From NCBI GenBank assembly GCA_035551475.1, contig DASZMX010000053.1:1-64000 (forward strand): DNA of 64,000 nucleotides, written 5' to 3'. This stretch comes from DASZMX01 sp035551475. GTDB taxonomy: Bacteria; Verrucomicrobiota; Verrucomicrobiia; Limisphaerales; Palsa-1400. The translations under genes were made by a program, and so were the position numbers. Positions 17,201 through 25,122 of the stretch are shown here, in pieces; the first letter of the stretch is position 1; each line of letters starts with the position of its first letter. The notes below the pieces were generated by a model. That model was not told the origin of the DNA. It did not search any database and saw only the letters and a list, made by a program, of their open reading frames with translations.

Positions 17201-18915
17201 GGCTGTTGCGTGATGACCGGACGCGGATCGGTGGGCAGCAACAGGTCCAGCGACTTGTTGGCGCCATTGCTTACGAGCGTCGCGCCCGGAGCCCACGCAG
17301 GAATGGCCGCCAGCGCGAAGTTATTGGTTCCATTCCATGTAGTGTAAGAAATCAGCGGAAATTGCAGATGCGCGTACGACGGGAAAATCACGGGGGCGGA
17401 ATCCAATTGAATCCAGTTTGTTCCGCCGCCGGTGGTCAGGTTTTGCGCGAAGGCAATCAAAGCGCTGCCGGAAAGGCGCAGGCCCAAAGTGGCATTGGTC
17501 AACGTGAGCAGGCGCAGGCCGGCGCCATTCGTGGCGAGCGCATTGGTGACGATCAAGGCGCCGCCGTTCAGGTTGATCACATTGCTCAGGGAAAAGGCGC
17601 CGACAGCGATGTTGTTCGCCAGGACGGTTCCGTTATTCACGTTCAACGTGCCGAAGGTTGATTTGCCCTGCGTGGTGTTGCCTGCGCTGAATCCGAGCGT
17701 GAGAGTGTTGGTCACGATCAACTCAGCGCCCGCCCCGTTGAGATTGACGACGCCCACCATGGGGTTGGAATTGCCAGTGGCGCCAAACGCATCGTTGCCG
17801 ATCATGACATCGGAAGCGTTGATGGAGCCGGAGGTGAAACTCAGCGTTCCACGGCTGGCGGCGGTGCCCGTCTCGCCGCCACTGCGATCGCGCGCGAGCG
17901 AGAGTGTGGCCACCATGATGTCCACGGTTCCGTTGCTGAAATCATTGGTGCCGCTGCACGAGGAGGTGGAGCTGCCGCTGTCCGCCATGTCGCCGATTGA
18001 CCAGTGCGTCACGCGGCTGGCGGGGCCATTGGTGCCGCGAAAGTAGGCGAAGGGATTGCTGTTGGTGAAAGCGGGATTGAACAGCAGCGTGGAGGTGGTT
18101 TTGGATTTGCCAACGGCCACGCTATCCACGAAGAAGGCGTTGCTCTGGCCAAGATACAGGAAGTTGACGCCGCCGGCATTGCCATTATCCAGGCCGACTT
18201 CCACGCCAGCGCTAAGCGTGACGCCCGGCGCCGAATAGTTGGCGCTCCCAAGCGAAGTGGAAATGAGATTGGTTTTGGCGAGAAAGAGCGTGCCGGTGAA
18301 GTTCTGCGGGCCGGAGAACGGCGTGCCAGCGGTGGAGCCGACGCGCAGGGCGTTCACGCTGGCTTGGAACGTATCCAAACCTGACAAGTCGAGAAGGCCG
18401 CGCTGCGTGCCGTTGCCGTTGGCGGAAAGGCCCTGGAAAATGGAGATGAAGCCGAGAGAATTGCTGACATTCAAGGTTCCGCCCGCGCCGGTTACCGTGG
18501 CGTTGACGATCGTGGAGTTGTTGACGGATGTGCCGGTGCCCACCGTCAAGACGTTGCCAGAGCCCGTGCCAAGGACATTCAGCGTGGCGCCGTTGGTGAT
18601 GTAGGTCGTGTGAAAACCGTTCGTGTTGCCGTACTGCAACGAGTTAATGGCCGTGGTGAAACCGAGGTCGGCCACGCTCGTCAGGTTCGAAGCCGCGCCT
18701 GCGCCGCCGTTGTTGTAGAACTTCACATCGTCGCCCGCCACCGGGGCGACGCCACCAGTCCAATTGGCGTCTGTGGACCAATTGGTGTCCACGCCGGCGC
18801 TCCCGCTCCAAACGACCGTGCCAGCGCGCGCCGGGGAAAATGCAACCGCGCCGAGCAAGACGGCGCCGACCAACAGAGCCGGTGGAATTTCAAGAAAGGT
18901 GAGGCGATTAGACAT
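14263..18915 (-). CDS. Giant multi-domain pectin methylesterase (CE8) with Ig-like repeats
   Basis: 1550 residues. Order: signal peptide (1-31); Gly/Asn/Thr-rich autotransporter-type repeats (about 35-560); three Ig-like domains (about 563-845, the third with PAPSFQWLKNG); an SbsA-like Ig domain (about 843-965); a CE8 esterase domain (about 978-1290); another Ig-like domain with PDPSYQWLKNG (1293-1378); a cadherin/putative-Ig-like domain (1378-1475); and the shared C-terminal module ending SRFYRIVVG. CE8 removes methyl esters from pectin. The catalytic segments GQAEALML, YQDTILANG and VDFIWGGGD are intact. The usual LGRPW is ALDRSL, keeping only the Arg, so activity or specificity may differ from the canonical CE8 at 23030. 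It lies between uxaE and GH28-RCC1 on the same strand. The protein is probably displayed at the cell surface. Confidence 0.85.
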   Translation of the reverse strand: MSNRLTFLEIPPALLVGAVLLGAVAFSPARAGTVVWSGSAGVDTNWSTDANWTGGVAPVAGDDVKFYNNGGAGAASNLTSVADLGFTTAINSLQYGNTNGFHTTYITNGATLNVLGTGSGNVLTVGTGTSVNNSTIVNATVTGAGGTLNVSNSLGFISIFQGLSANGNGTQRGLLDLSGLDTFQASVNALRVGSTAGTPFSGPQNFTGTLFLAKTNLISTSLGSANYSAPGVTLSAGVEVGLDNGNAGGVNFLYLGQSNAFFVDSVAVGKSKTTSTLLFNPAFTNSNPFAYFRGTNGPASRVTHWSIGDMADSGSSTSSCSGTNDFSNGTVDIMVATLSLARDRSGGETGTAASRGTLSFTSGSINASDVMIGNDAFGATGNSNPMVGVVNLNGAGAELIVTNTLTLGFSAGNTTQGKSTFGTLNVNNGTVLANNIAVGAFSLSNVINLNGGALIVTNALATNGAGLRLLTLTNATLGLRLSGSALIAFAQNLTTGGGTNWIQLDSAPVIFPSYAHLQFPLISYTTWNGTNNFALAAIPAWAPGATLVSNGANKSLDLLLPTDPRPVITQQPLTYGGNPGDNVTFSVSIDPGSVTPLSFQWWVTDGVTYTNQISDGTSASGSTLSGATTASLSITGAQPADSGSYFVVVTNQFGVSTSALAPLAISLSCVSPNITGPADTTVVQGADATFLASVTANPAASVWWQRNGVNIDGATTTSLTVHAVDFDADNGAKYSIIASNACGMDTNSAVLTVIVPPSITVPPVSLTVTNSQAASFTVAATGEPAPSFQWLKNGNPISLAANPTAQSATLVIASASPSDDGSYSVQLVNSANTTNSVPVTLSVDSADLRSATFAPASGATGVAYDSPLYLTFNATPTVRAAGQIRIYNTTNPGAPVDTLDLSQGIAQTRTVGGETFESYNVIVTGATAAIYPHAGVMTSNQTYYVTIDDGVFADASGAFFSGITDPSVWQFTTKATGPAIPVSLVVAQDNSGDFATVQGAIDSLPANNTTPTLITVQNGTYTEIVNFNKKNNVTLRGQSRDGTIIGYANNVSFTPGGSTHFRMAFKVNANDISLDNLTVTNMTPKGGGQAEALMLESNVKRFILNNCKVASYQDTILANGQAGAQAYFYNSLVQGDVDFIWGGGDCFFTNCEIRMLNPNAQIFQPRTDFGPTGNWPGAPGSGVNVSNGFSLVNCRLTGASATVINCALDRSLNITNGLVALIDCQVDTNVYSRGFSAAASDYAISLFWEYNNSNIDLTGPAAFGGVVLPDNDPRLLAAQSATAWLYGWQPQLAPNIIAQPVGVSVGAGQSAALSVGATGIPDPSYQWLKNGQPIAGANAATFVIPSAFASDAATYSVAVSNVAGVVVSSGAAVSVGNTAPTVTPIADQIVNVGAMVTASAAANDPDVPPQSLTYSLLSGPSDATLDTNSGSFSWRPTLPAAGTSNFVAIVVTDNGNPPMSATNTFSIVVNPSVGPTLGAATLSGGQFSLSISGQVGPDYALQATTNLDDIQWVTIMTTNSPASPFTLIDTNAGADSSRFYRIVVGPPFPH

Positions 18916-19041
18916 AAATGATTATTGATTTAGGCGCAGCGGCTTTGAGCCAGATTTTCTCGGGAACGCCACGACTTTAGCGCCGCCTGCGGTTCTGTCC
19001 GTGGCGAAGATTGGCAAAGAAGATTGAAAAAACGGCGCTAA

Positions 19042-20319
19042 CTAATCCTGCGCCAGAAACAAGGGCTCGATGTGACGGTGGAACAAATTGTCGGTCACAT
19101 TGCGCGAAACGGCCGGCCGGCAGGCATCGAGCAGATCCAGGTAGCGCAATCCCTTTTGCGCGGCAATTTTGTAGCCCACATGAAGCAGTTGCCGAAAATG
19201 CGGATTGTAAGCGGGATTCTTCCGTTCATGCCGCAACGCGGAAACATATTGCTCGGACGTCCATTGCTGGACGGCGGCGGCGGAGGGAAGACGGCTTTGG
19301 TCAATATCAATGACCGTGGCGTAGGGGGCGCACAAGTCCGCTGCATGGTCGAGCGAGTCCGCATAAATTTCCTGCGCGAGAGCCAGGGCGTCGCCGCCGC
19401 ATTCCGCCAACCCGATCAATTCTTCCAGCCAGGTTGTGCCCGCTGTCTTGACATGCAGGCCGGCGTCAAAGCGCGCCGCCGCGCGGCGCATGGGGGCGTA
19501 AATGGAAAACTTGTCGCTGCCAGAATGGACGCTGAGCTTGAGATTGTCCGGCAACCCATAGGTTTTGACGGCGAAGGCGATGATGGCCAGGTCGTCGTTA
19601 AATTGCCGTTCGAAGAGCGCGACGTCGCCGACGTATTCCACGCCCTTGTTGAAGCGTCCGATAAATTTCGGCGCAATCGTTTGCGCGGGAATCTCCTCGT
19701 CGGCGATGGCGGCGAGAATGATGAGCAATTCAGTGGGCGTCTGGGGCTCATCCGTTTCGTCCATGGAAATTTCGGCGATAAACTCGCCCGCGCCTTTGGC
19801 CTGGGCAATATGGCGGTAGATTTTCCCGGCTTCCTGCACGCCGCGCAGGTATTTGGCGGCGGCCGAGGCGACGTCCGACGGCGTGATGGCGAGCGGCGCG
19901 GCCAGCCCGGGAATATCGTGGCGCCCGAGCAATTCCTGGTGGCGCGCGGCGAATTGTTGCAGGTCCTGGGGCGCGGCGGGCCGGCCAATCCAGTCCGCGA
20001 CGTCCATCGTGAAAAAATCCGAGCATTCCACAAAACGATCCACGGTCTTCAAGCCGATGTGATCCGCGTCAACAAAATAGTCCTTCGTCCAGCGCAAGGA
20101 TTTGACGGCGGCGGCGGCGGCGTGGCGCGTCTGCGCGGGCAGCGAGCCGATGATGGCATGCTCGCGATTGGATTTATTCCAGACGGGGGTGATCTCAACG
20201 CCGCGCGCGGCGGCCATCACGCAGGCTTGCAATTGGGCTTGCGCCTGGCGTCCGAACCGGTCGCCTACGCCCAGCGAAAACCGCCCCAATCTCAACAACT
20301 TCCTCATAGTGGATTGCAC
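19042..20319 (-). CDS. uxaE: Tagaturonate epimerase
   Basis: A 425-residue cytoplasmic protein resembling UxaE, which interconverts D-tagaturonate and D-fructuronate, the non-canonical galacturonate route first shown in Thermotoga. Family-like segments are VEITPVWNKSNREH, FVDADHIGLKTVDRF, EISMDETDEPQTP, FNKGVEYVGD, LSVHSGSDKFSIY and VTDNLFHRH. The starts at 20319 and 20307 are both ATG and in frame; I keep the longer. It is divergent from the GH28/CE8 operon and precedes the giant esterase, which fits galacturonate catabolism. The uronate isomerase and mannonate dehydratase needed to complete the route are not in the window. The 126 bases after its stop contain only weak inverted repeats. Confidence 0.85.
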   Translation of the reverse strand: MQSTMRKLLRLGRFSLGVGDRFGRQAQAQLQACVMAAARGVEITPVWNKSNREHAIIGSLPAQTRHAAAAAVKSLRWTKDYFVDADHIGLKTVDRFVECSDFFTMDVADWIGRPAAPQDLQQFAARHQELLGRHDIPGLAAPLAITPSDVASAAAKYLRGVQEAGKIYRHIAQAKGAGEFIAEISMDETDEPQTPTELLIILAAIADEEIPAQTIAPKFIGRFNKGVEYVGDVALFERQFNDDLAIIAFAVKTYGLPDNLKLSVHSGSDKFSIYAPMRRAAARFDAGLHVKTAGTTWLEELIGLAECGGDALALAQEIYADSLDHAADLCAPYATVIDIDQSRLPSAAAVQQWTSEQYVSALRHERKNPAYNPHFRQLLHVGYKIAAQKGLRYLDLLDACRPAVSRNVTDNLFHRHIEPLFLAQD

Positions 20320-20455
20320 CTATCCTAAGGTCTGGGAGGAAAGTCAGACAGCGCCAAAATCGGCAGATCAAGGTGAAAATAAAGCGCCAAAAACTCACCG
20401 CACTTTGCGCAACTTTCACGGCATTTCGCGCCGGTTTGCTGGTAGTTTACGGTTT

Positions 20456-21679
20456 GTGATCACCAAATTGCCGTTCGCCGCCGCCGTGTTTTTGGCCGTG
20501 GTTTTTCAGGGAAGCGCCATGACCAATGTCCGCGATTTTGGCGCGTCGGGCGACGGCCAGAGTTTCGACACGGCGGCCATTCAAAAAGCAATCGATGATC
20601 GCGCCGCGCACGGCGGCGGGTCGGTGGAATTTCCGGCCGGGACGTATCTGACGAAATCCATCTTCCTGTCCAATAACATCACGCTGCAATTGGACAAGGA
20701 TGCAATCATCAAGGCGGGGCCGAACCCTGACGAATGGGGCGACGTGGCGGTGTCATTAATCTATGGGCGCGGCGTGACGAACATCGGTTTGACAGGAGAA
20801 GGAGCGGTGGACGGAAATGGTTTTCAATGGTGGCCGCCCGTGAAGCAAGCCAAGAAGGAGGGACGGCCCGATCCGCGGCGGCGTCCGCGACTGGTGATTT
20901 TTACCGGCTGCCAAAAAGTTCTGGTGCGCGACGTGACGTTGCGCAACTCGCCGATGTTTCACCTGGTTCCAGTGGATTGCGACGATGTGCTCATTGATCA
21001 TGTCACCATCCAGGCGCCGCTGGATTCTCCCAACACGGATGCGATCGATCCGAGCCAGTCGCGGCACGTGCGGATCACGCGCTGCCATATTGATGTGGGA
21101 GATGACAACGTGGCCATCAAATCCGGCTACGAGCGGCAAGGCCGGGCGAGTTGCGAGGATATTGTGATTTCTGACTGCGTGTTTTTGCACGGGCACGGGG
21201 TCTCGATTGGCAGCGAAACGCGCGGCGGCGTCACCAATTTATTGGTGGAGCATTGCACATTCGAGAACACCACCAGCGGCATTCGCATCAAGTCCAACCG
21301 CACAAGAGGGGGCCTGGTGGACGGGGCGGTTTACCGCGATTTAACGATGAAAAACGTGCGCTGGCCCATCAGCATTGCCAGTTATTATCCGAAGCTGCCG
21401 AACGAAGACCAGGCCCAGCCGATCACCGCGAACACGCCGATCTATCGGAATATTCAAATCATTAACGTGACGGCCACCAGCCCGGACGAAGCGGGATTTA
21501 TCGTGGGATTGCCGGAGCAAAATGTCAGCGGCGTGACCCTGGAGAATGTCACCATCACGGCCCCGAAGGGATTGACCGTGCGCAACGCCGACCACATTGT
21601 CTTGAAAAACGTCCAGCTCAAAACCCAAAAAGGCGAACCGCTGATCACGCAAAACGCCGACGTCAAAACCCTGCCATGA
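20456..21679 (+). CDS. GH28 polygalacturonase
   Basis: A secreted glycoside hydrolase family 28 enzyme, 407 residues when started at the GTG at 20456, which gives a clean signal peptide (PFAAAVFLAVVFQGSA). The longer open frame upstream overlaps uxaE on the other strand and is not protein-like. The family motifs are intact: NTDAID (Asn193-Asp195), GDDN (Asp216, Asp217), GHG (His247) and RIK (Arg277, Lys279). It would hydrolyse alpha-1,4-galacturonosyl bonds. It opens the rightward operon GH28 - GH28 - CE8, and its stop overlaps the next ATG (ATGA). The 136-base divergent gap to uxaE probably holds promoters for both sides; I cannot point to an operator. Confidence 0.9.
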   Translation: MITKLPFAAAVFLAVVFQGSAMTNVRDFGASGDGQSFDTAAIQKAIDDRAAHGGGSVEFPAGTYLTKSIFLSNNITLQLDKDAIIKAGPNPDEWGDVAVSLIYGRGVTNIGLTGEGAVDGNGFQWWPPVKQAKKEGRPDPRRRPRLVIFTGCQKVLVRDVTLRNSPMFHLVPVDCDDVLIDHVTIQAPLDSPNTDAIDPSQSRHVRITRCHIDVGDDNVAIKSGYERQGRASCEDIVISDCVFLHGHGVSIGSETRGGVTNLLVEHCTFENTTSGIRIKSNRTRGGLVDGAVYRDLTMKNVRWPISIASYYPKLPNEDQAQPITANTPIYRNIQIINVTATSPDEAGFIVGLPEQNVSGVTLENVTITAPKGLTVRNADHIVLKNVQLKTQKGEPLITQNADVKTLP

Positions 21680-23049
21680 ACCGACTCGTTTCAATTTTTT
21701 TCCTCGCGCTGACCGCGCACGCGGCCTCGTCCCCTGCCTTTTGGAACGTCCGCGATTTTGGCGCGGCGGGCGACGGCCAGACCCTCGAAACCAGCGCGCT
21801 TAACCGGGCGATTGACGCCTGCGCCGTGGCCGGCGGGGGCACGGTCAGCGTGCCACCGGGGCGCTATTTGACCGGCACGGTGGTGTTGAAGAGCCATGTG
21901 ACACTGGAGGTGCAAGCCGGGGCCACGCTGCTGGGGAGCGAAAGGCCGGAGGATTACCCGCTCGTGCCCGATCCGTGGGGTGTGGAAGGCCAAATCTACT
22001 CTCCCCTGATTTACGCGGAAGATGCGCGCAATATCACCTTGACGGGACGCGGGACGATCGACGGCCAAGGCCGCGCGTGGTGGAAACGGCAGTGGCTCGC
22101 CCATCCCAAACGCGGCATGCCCGAGCCGGCAACGCCCGAAGAACGGGCCGAGGCAAAAATCATCGAGCACGGGCGCCCGCGGCTGGCGCGGTTTGTCAAA
22201 TGCACGGATGTGGTGATCGAGCGCCTGAATTTCACCAACTCCGCATTTTGGACGATCAGCCCGTTGTTTTGTGATTTTGTCCGCATCGATGGCGTCACGA
22301 TCCAAAATCCGGTGCCGTCGCCCAACACGGACGGCATTAATCCTGAAAGCTGCCGCAATGTGCAGATTCTCAATTGCCGGATCGATGTGGGGGACGATTG
22401 TGTGACGTTGAAATCCGGCATGAACGAAGCGGGCCGCCGCCTGGGGCGCCCCGATGAAAATATTTCGATTGCGAATTGCATCATGATGCGCGGCCACGGG
22501 GGCGTGGTGATTGGGAGCGAAATGTCCGGCAACGTGCGAAACGTGACGGTGGCCAACTGCATTTTTCAGGGAACGGACATCGGGCTGCGCGTCAAATCGC
22601 AGCGGGGCCGCGGCGGGGTGGTGGAAAATTTCACCGCCTCGAACATCACCATGGACGGCGTGCCGCACCCGTTTGTGGTCACCACATTTTATCAGGGCAG
22701 CGACAAGCCGGAGGATAAATTCGAGGTCAACGAAGGCACGCCGCGTTTTCGCGATTTTCTTTTCAGCAACATCAGCGCGCGCGGCGCCCAGGATGCGGGG
22801 AGCATCACCGGACTGCGCGAACTGGCGGTGGAAGGTATTTCGTTCGAGAACGTCCGCATCCAGGCGAAAAAGGGCTTTACCTGCGTGAATGCGCGCAACA
22901 TCAAGTTTCACGATGTGAACATCGAGGCGGAAAAAGGGCCCTGCCTGAAACTGAAGAATTGCGAGGACATTGACACGGCGAGCCTCACAAGCCAAACGCT
23001 GCAGCCCCCTGCCCTGTTAGTCGAAACCAATGAAACTCCTGGCCTTTAG
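21676..23049 (+). CDS. GH28 polygalacturonase (exo-type or rhamnogalacturonan candidate)
   Basis: A 457-residue secreted GH28 enzyme with signal peptide MNRLVSIFFLALTAHA. Motifs: NTDGIN (Asn217, Asp219), GDDCVTLKSG (Asp240, Asp241), GHGGVVIGSEMSG (His274) and RVKSQRG (Arg305, Lys307). The insertion around residues 130-170 (RAWWKRQWLAHPKRG) and the GHGGVVIGSEMSG signature resemble bacterial exo-polygalacturonases, which release galacturonate from chain ends. Specificity is inferred. It overlaps the preceding GH28 stop by 4 bases and the following CE8 start by 20 bases, so the three are co-translated. Confidence 0.9.
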   Translation: MNRLVSIFFLALTAHAASSPAFWNVRDFGAAGDGQTLETSALNRAIDACAVAGGGTVSVPPGRYLTGTVVLKSHVTLEVQAGATLLGSERPEDYPLVPDPWGVEGQIYSPLIYAEDARNITLTGRGTIDGQGRAWWKRQWLAHPKRGMPEPATPEERAEAKIIEHGRPRLARFVKCTDVVIERLNFTNSAFWTISPLFCDFVRIDGVTIQNPVPSPNTDGINPESCRNVQILNCRIDVGDDCVTLKSGMNEAGRRLGRPDENISIANCIMMRGHGGVVIGSEMSGNVRNVTVANCIFQGTDIGLRVKSQRGRGGVVENFTASNITMDGVPHPFVVTTFYQGSDKPEDKFEVNEGTPRFRDFLFSNISARGAQDAGSITGLRELAVEGISFENVRIQAKKGFTCVNARNIKFHDVNIEAEKGPCLKLKNCEDIDTASLTSQTLQPPALLVETNETPGL

Positions 23050-23968
23050 CGGGTGTGTTTTCTTTCTGGCGGCGCGCGCGGCGGCGGAAATCAACTTGAC
23101 GGTCGCCGCGGACGGCAGCGCGCCGTTCCGCAGCGTGCAAGCGGCCATCAGCAACGCTCCCAATGGCAGCGTCACCAGCCCGGTCATCATCCACATCAAA
23201 CCGGGCACGTACAAGGAGCTGATTTACGCGCAGCGGGAAAAGCGCTTTGTTCGCCTCGTCGGCGAGGATGCGCGCACCACGACGCTGACGTTTGATCTTT
23301 TCGCGCGACAACCCGGACCCGATGGCAAGCCCATCGGCACGTTTCGCACGCCTTCCACCCAAATCGATGCGGATGATTTCACGGCGGAAAACATCACGTT
23401 CGAAAATTCCGCCGGGCCCAAGGGGCAGGCGCTCGCGCTGCGCGTCGATGGCGATCGCGTCACGTTTCGGCATTGCCGTTTCCTCGGCTGGCAGGACACC
23501 ATACTTGACAACCGGGGGCGGCATTATTACGAGGATTGCGAGATCGCGGGGCATGTGGATTTTATTTTTGGCGGTGGGACGGCCTGGTTTGAAAAGTGCC
23601 GCCTCACCTGCCTGGGTGATGGCTACATCACCGCCGCCTCCACGCCGGAGGCCGAGGCGTGCGGTTTTGTATTCGACCACTGCACGATCTCGGGGGACAA
23701 ACCGGAGACGCGAACTTATCTAGGACGCCCGTGGCGGCCCTATGCGGCCGTCACTTATTTGCACTGCGCAATGACCACGGTCATTCGCCCCGAAGGCTGG
23801 AACAATTGGCGCGATCCGGCGCGTGAGAAGACCGCCCGCTTTGCCGAGTTTGACAGCAGCGGGGAAGGCGGCGATATGAGTCATCGCGTCGGTTGGGCCA
23901 GAACTCTGACAGCCGCGGAAGCCGCGAACTGCACGGTGACCCGGGTCCTGGGCGGCTGGCAGCCGTGA
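23030..23968 (+). CDS. Pectin methylesterase (CE8), canonical single-domain
   Basis: A 312-residue secreted esterase with an N-terminal signal peptide (LLAFSGCVFFLAARAAA). All CE8 catalytic elements are present: GQALALR (Gln133), GWQDT (Gln155, Asp156), VDFIFGG (Asp177, the nucleophile) and YLGRPWRPYA (Arg233). It would strip methyl groups from pectin so that the two GH28 enzymes encoded just upstream can cut. The start at 23030 lies inside the end of the second GH28 gene. The gene ends 11 bases before the convergent chemosensory operon, with no evident terminator between them. Confidence 0.95.
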   Translation: MKLLAFSGCVFFLAARAAAEINLTVAADGSAPFRSVQAAISNAPNGSVTSPVIIHIKPGTYKELIYAQREKRFVRLVGEDARTTTLTFDLFARQPGPDGKPIGTFRTPSTQIDADDFTAENITFENSAGPKGQALALRVDGDRVTFRHCRFLGWQDTILDNRGRHYYEDCEIAGHVDFIFGGGTAWFEKCRLTCLGDGYITAASTPEAEACGFVFDHCTISGDKPETRTYLGRPWRPYAAVTYLHCAMTTVIRPEGWNNWRDPAREKTARFAEFDSSGEGGDMSHRVGWARTLTAAEAANCTVTRVLGGWQP

Positions 23969-23978
23969 TGGCGCCGAA

Positions 23979-24707
23979 TCAGAAATTCCATTCGTCCACG
24001 CAAATGTCCACGAACGTGACCAACTCAGGAGAGCGAAAGACCATTTGCTCGCGGGAGCCGGCGGGGCCGGGACGAAGCTGAAAGGATTCGAGCCGGGCGG
24101 TCTTGGGCGCGCTCAGTTTGCAGGGAAGCCCGGCGTCGCAGAGATTCGAGAGGAAATTTCCAGCGCCCATGTTGGCGGCTTCCGCGATGGCGTCTTCGAT
24201 TTCCCCCTGGCTGATCTCGTCATTGGCGCCCAGCCCCAGCATGCGGGTGGTGATGGTGCGGGAAGCTTCCTCGGATTGATGCAGGAACACGCGTCCGCTG
24301 GCGCGGCCGGAAAAGGCAACTTCGCTGACCACCTGGGGACTGGAACACGTAGGTGCGCCGGGCGAAACCACCCATTGCAACTCGATGCCGAGCATGGTGT
24401 GAAAGGTTTTCAGCACCGCGCGCATCAACAGGTCGCCCATCGCGAGGACAAAAATCGAACCCATGCCCGTGCGCATCAACGCCGTCTCGATCGCGTCGGG
24501 CGAAGCTTCGAGGGGCGACGTGGCGCGCGGATGAGCCAGGCGCAGCAAACGATTGCTCAAGTCTTTATCCTGGGCGATGACTTTGGCGACGAGCCCCAGA
24601 TCGGCATCCTGGCCGGCGACCAGTCGGGTCAGGCGCAAGACGCTCTCGGGAATGGCGGCCAGGCCGTAGCGGCGGGCAATTTCCTCGGATTGGGCGGCGG
24701 TGGCCAT
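23979..24707 (-). CDS. HDOD-CheX fusion protein
   Basis: 242 residues. The N-terminal half (about 10-100) resembles a shortened HDOD domain (IPESVLRLTRLVAGQDADL, IAQDKDLSNRLLRLAHP, ALMRTGMGSIFVLAMGDLLMR). The C-terminal half (about 105-235) is CheC/CheX-like, with the phosphatase motif E-x-x-N at Glu176-Asn179 in AIAEAANMGAGNFL. CheX proteins dephosphorylate CheY-P. HDOD domains serve as signalling or scaffold modules. It is the last gene of the leftward chemosensory operon, 1 base after cheY, so its target may be that CheY. The fusion is unusual to my knowledge. Both halves are divergent, so the HDOD call is the less certain one. Confidence 0.72.
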   Translation of the reverse strand: MATAAQSEEIARRYGLAAIPESVLRLTRLVAGQDADLGLVAKVIAQDKDLSNRLLRLAHPRATSPLEASPDAIETALMRTGMGSIFVLAMGDLLMRAVLKTFHTMLGIELQWVVSPGAPTCSSPQVVSEVAFSGRASGRVFLHQSEEASRTITTRMLGLGANDEISQGEIEDAIAEAANMGAGNFLSNLCDAGLPCKLSAPKTARLESFQLRPGPAGSREQMVFRSPELVTFVDICVDEWNF

Positions 24708-24708
24708 A

Positions 24709-25113
24709 TCAAGCGGCCAACGGCGCCGGCGCGACGGCTTTTTTGACGAGCGTCACGATGCGGCCGAGTTTTTCCACCAACTGCTCCGCCTTGAAAGGCT
24801 TGACCAAATAATCGCGAATGCCGAGCTTGGCGATGTAAAGAACATTTTCGCGTCCGGACTCGGCGGTGAGCATGACGACCGGGATTTTGCGCAGCTCCGG
24901 ATCTTCCTTGAGCTTGGTCAGCATGGTGACGCCGTCCATCACCGGCATGGTGATGTCCAGGACAATGACATCGGGCTTCTCGGCCCGGGCGGCGGCGAGG
25001 CCTTCTTCGCCATTGCTGGCTTCGCACAGGACGCATTCGTAGCCCTGCAGGGCGCGCGCCACGATCAGGCGCATGGTGCGGCTATCGTCAACACTAAGAA
25101 CTTTGGTGGGCAT
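24709..25113 (-). CDS. cheY: CheY-like single-domain response regulator
   Basis: 134 residues forming one receiver domain: acidic pair DD at 9-10 (SVDDSRTM), phospho-acceptor Asp53 (IVLDITMPVMDG), Thr in MLTAES and Lys in YLVKPF. There is no output domain apart from a short Ala/Pro-rich tail. It lies between cheX and the HDOD-CheX fusion, both candidate phosphatases for it. No flagellar gene is in the window, so the target need not be a flagellar motor; gliding or pili are alternatives. Confidence 0.92.
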   Translation of the reverse strand: MPTKVLSVDDSRTMRLIVARALQGYECVLCEASNGEEGLAAARAEKPDVIVLDITMPVMDGVTMLTKLKEDPELRKIPVVMLTAESGRENVLYIAKLGIRDYLVKPFKAEQLVEKLGRIVTLVKKAVAPAPLAA

Positions 25114-25122
25114 AGGAATAAT

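Noticed and set aside
18916..19041. Terminator after uxaE
   Set aside because: Only a 7-bp inverted repeat with a long loop is present, and no T-run follows it on the minus strand, so no claim is made.
20102..20455. N-terminal extension of the first GH28 gene
   Set aside because: It overlaps uxaE on the other strand and lacks protein character, whereas the GTG at 20456 gives a normal signal peptide.
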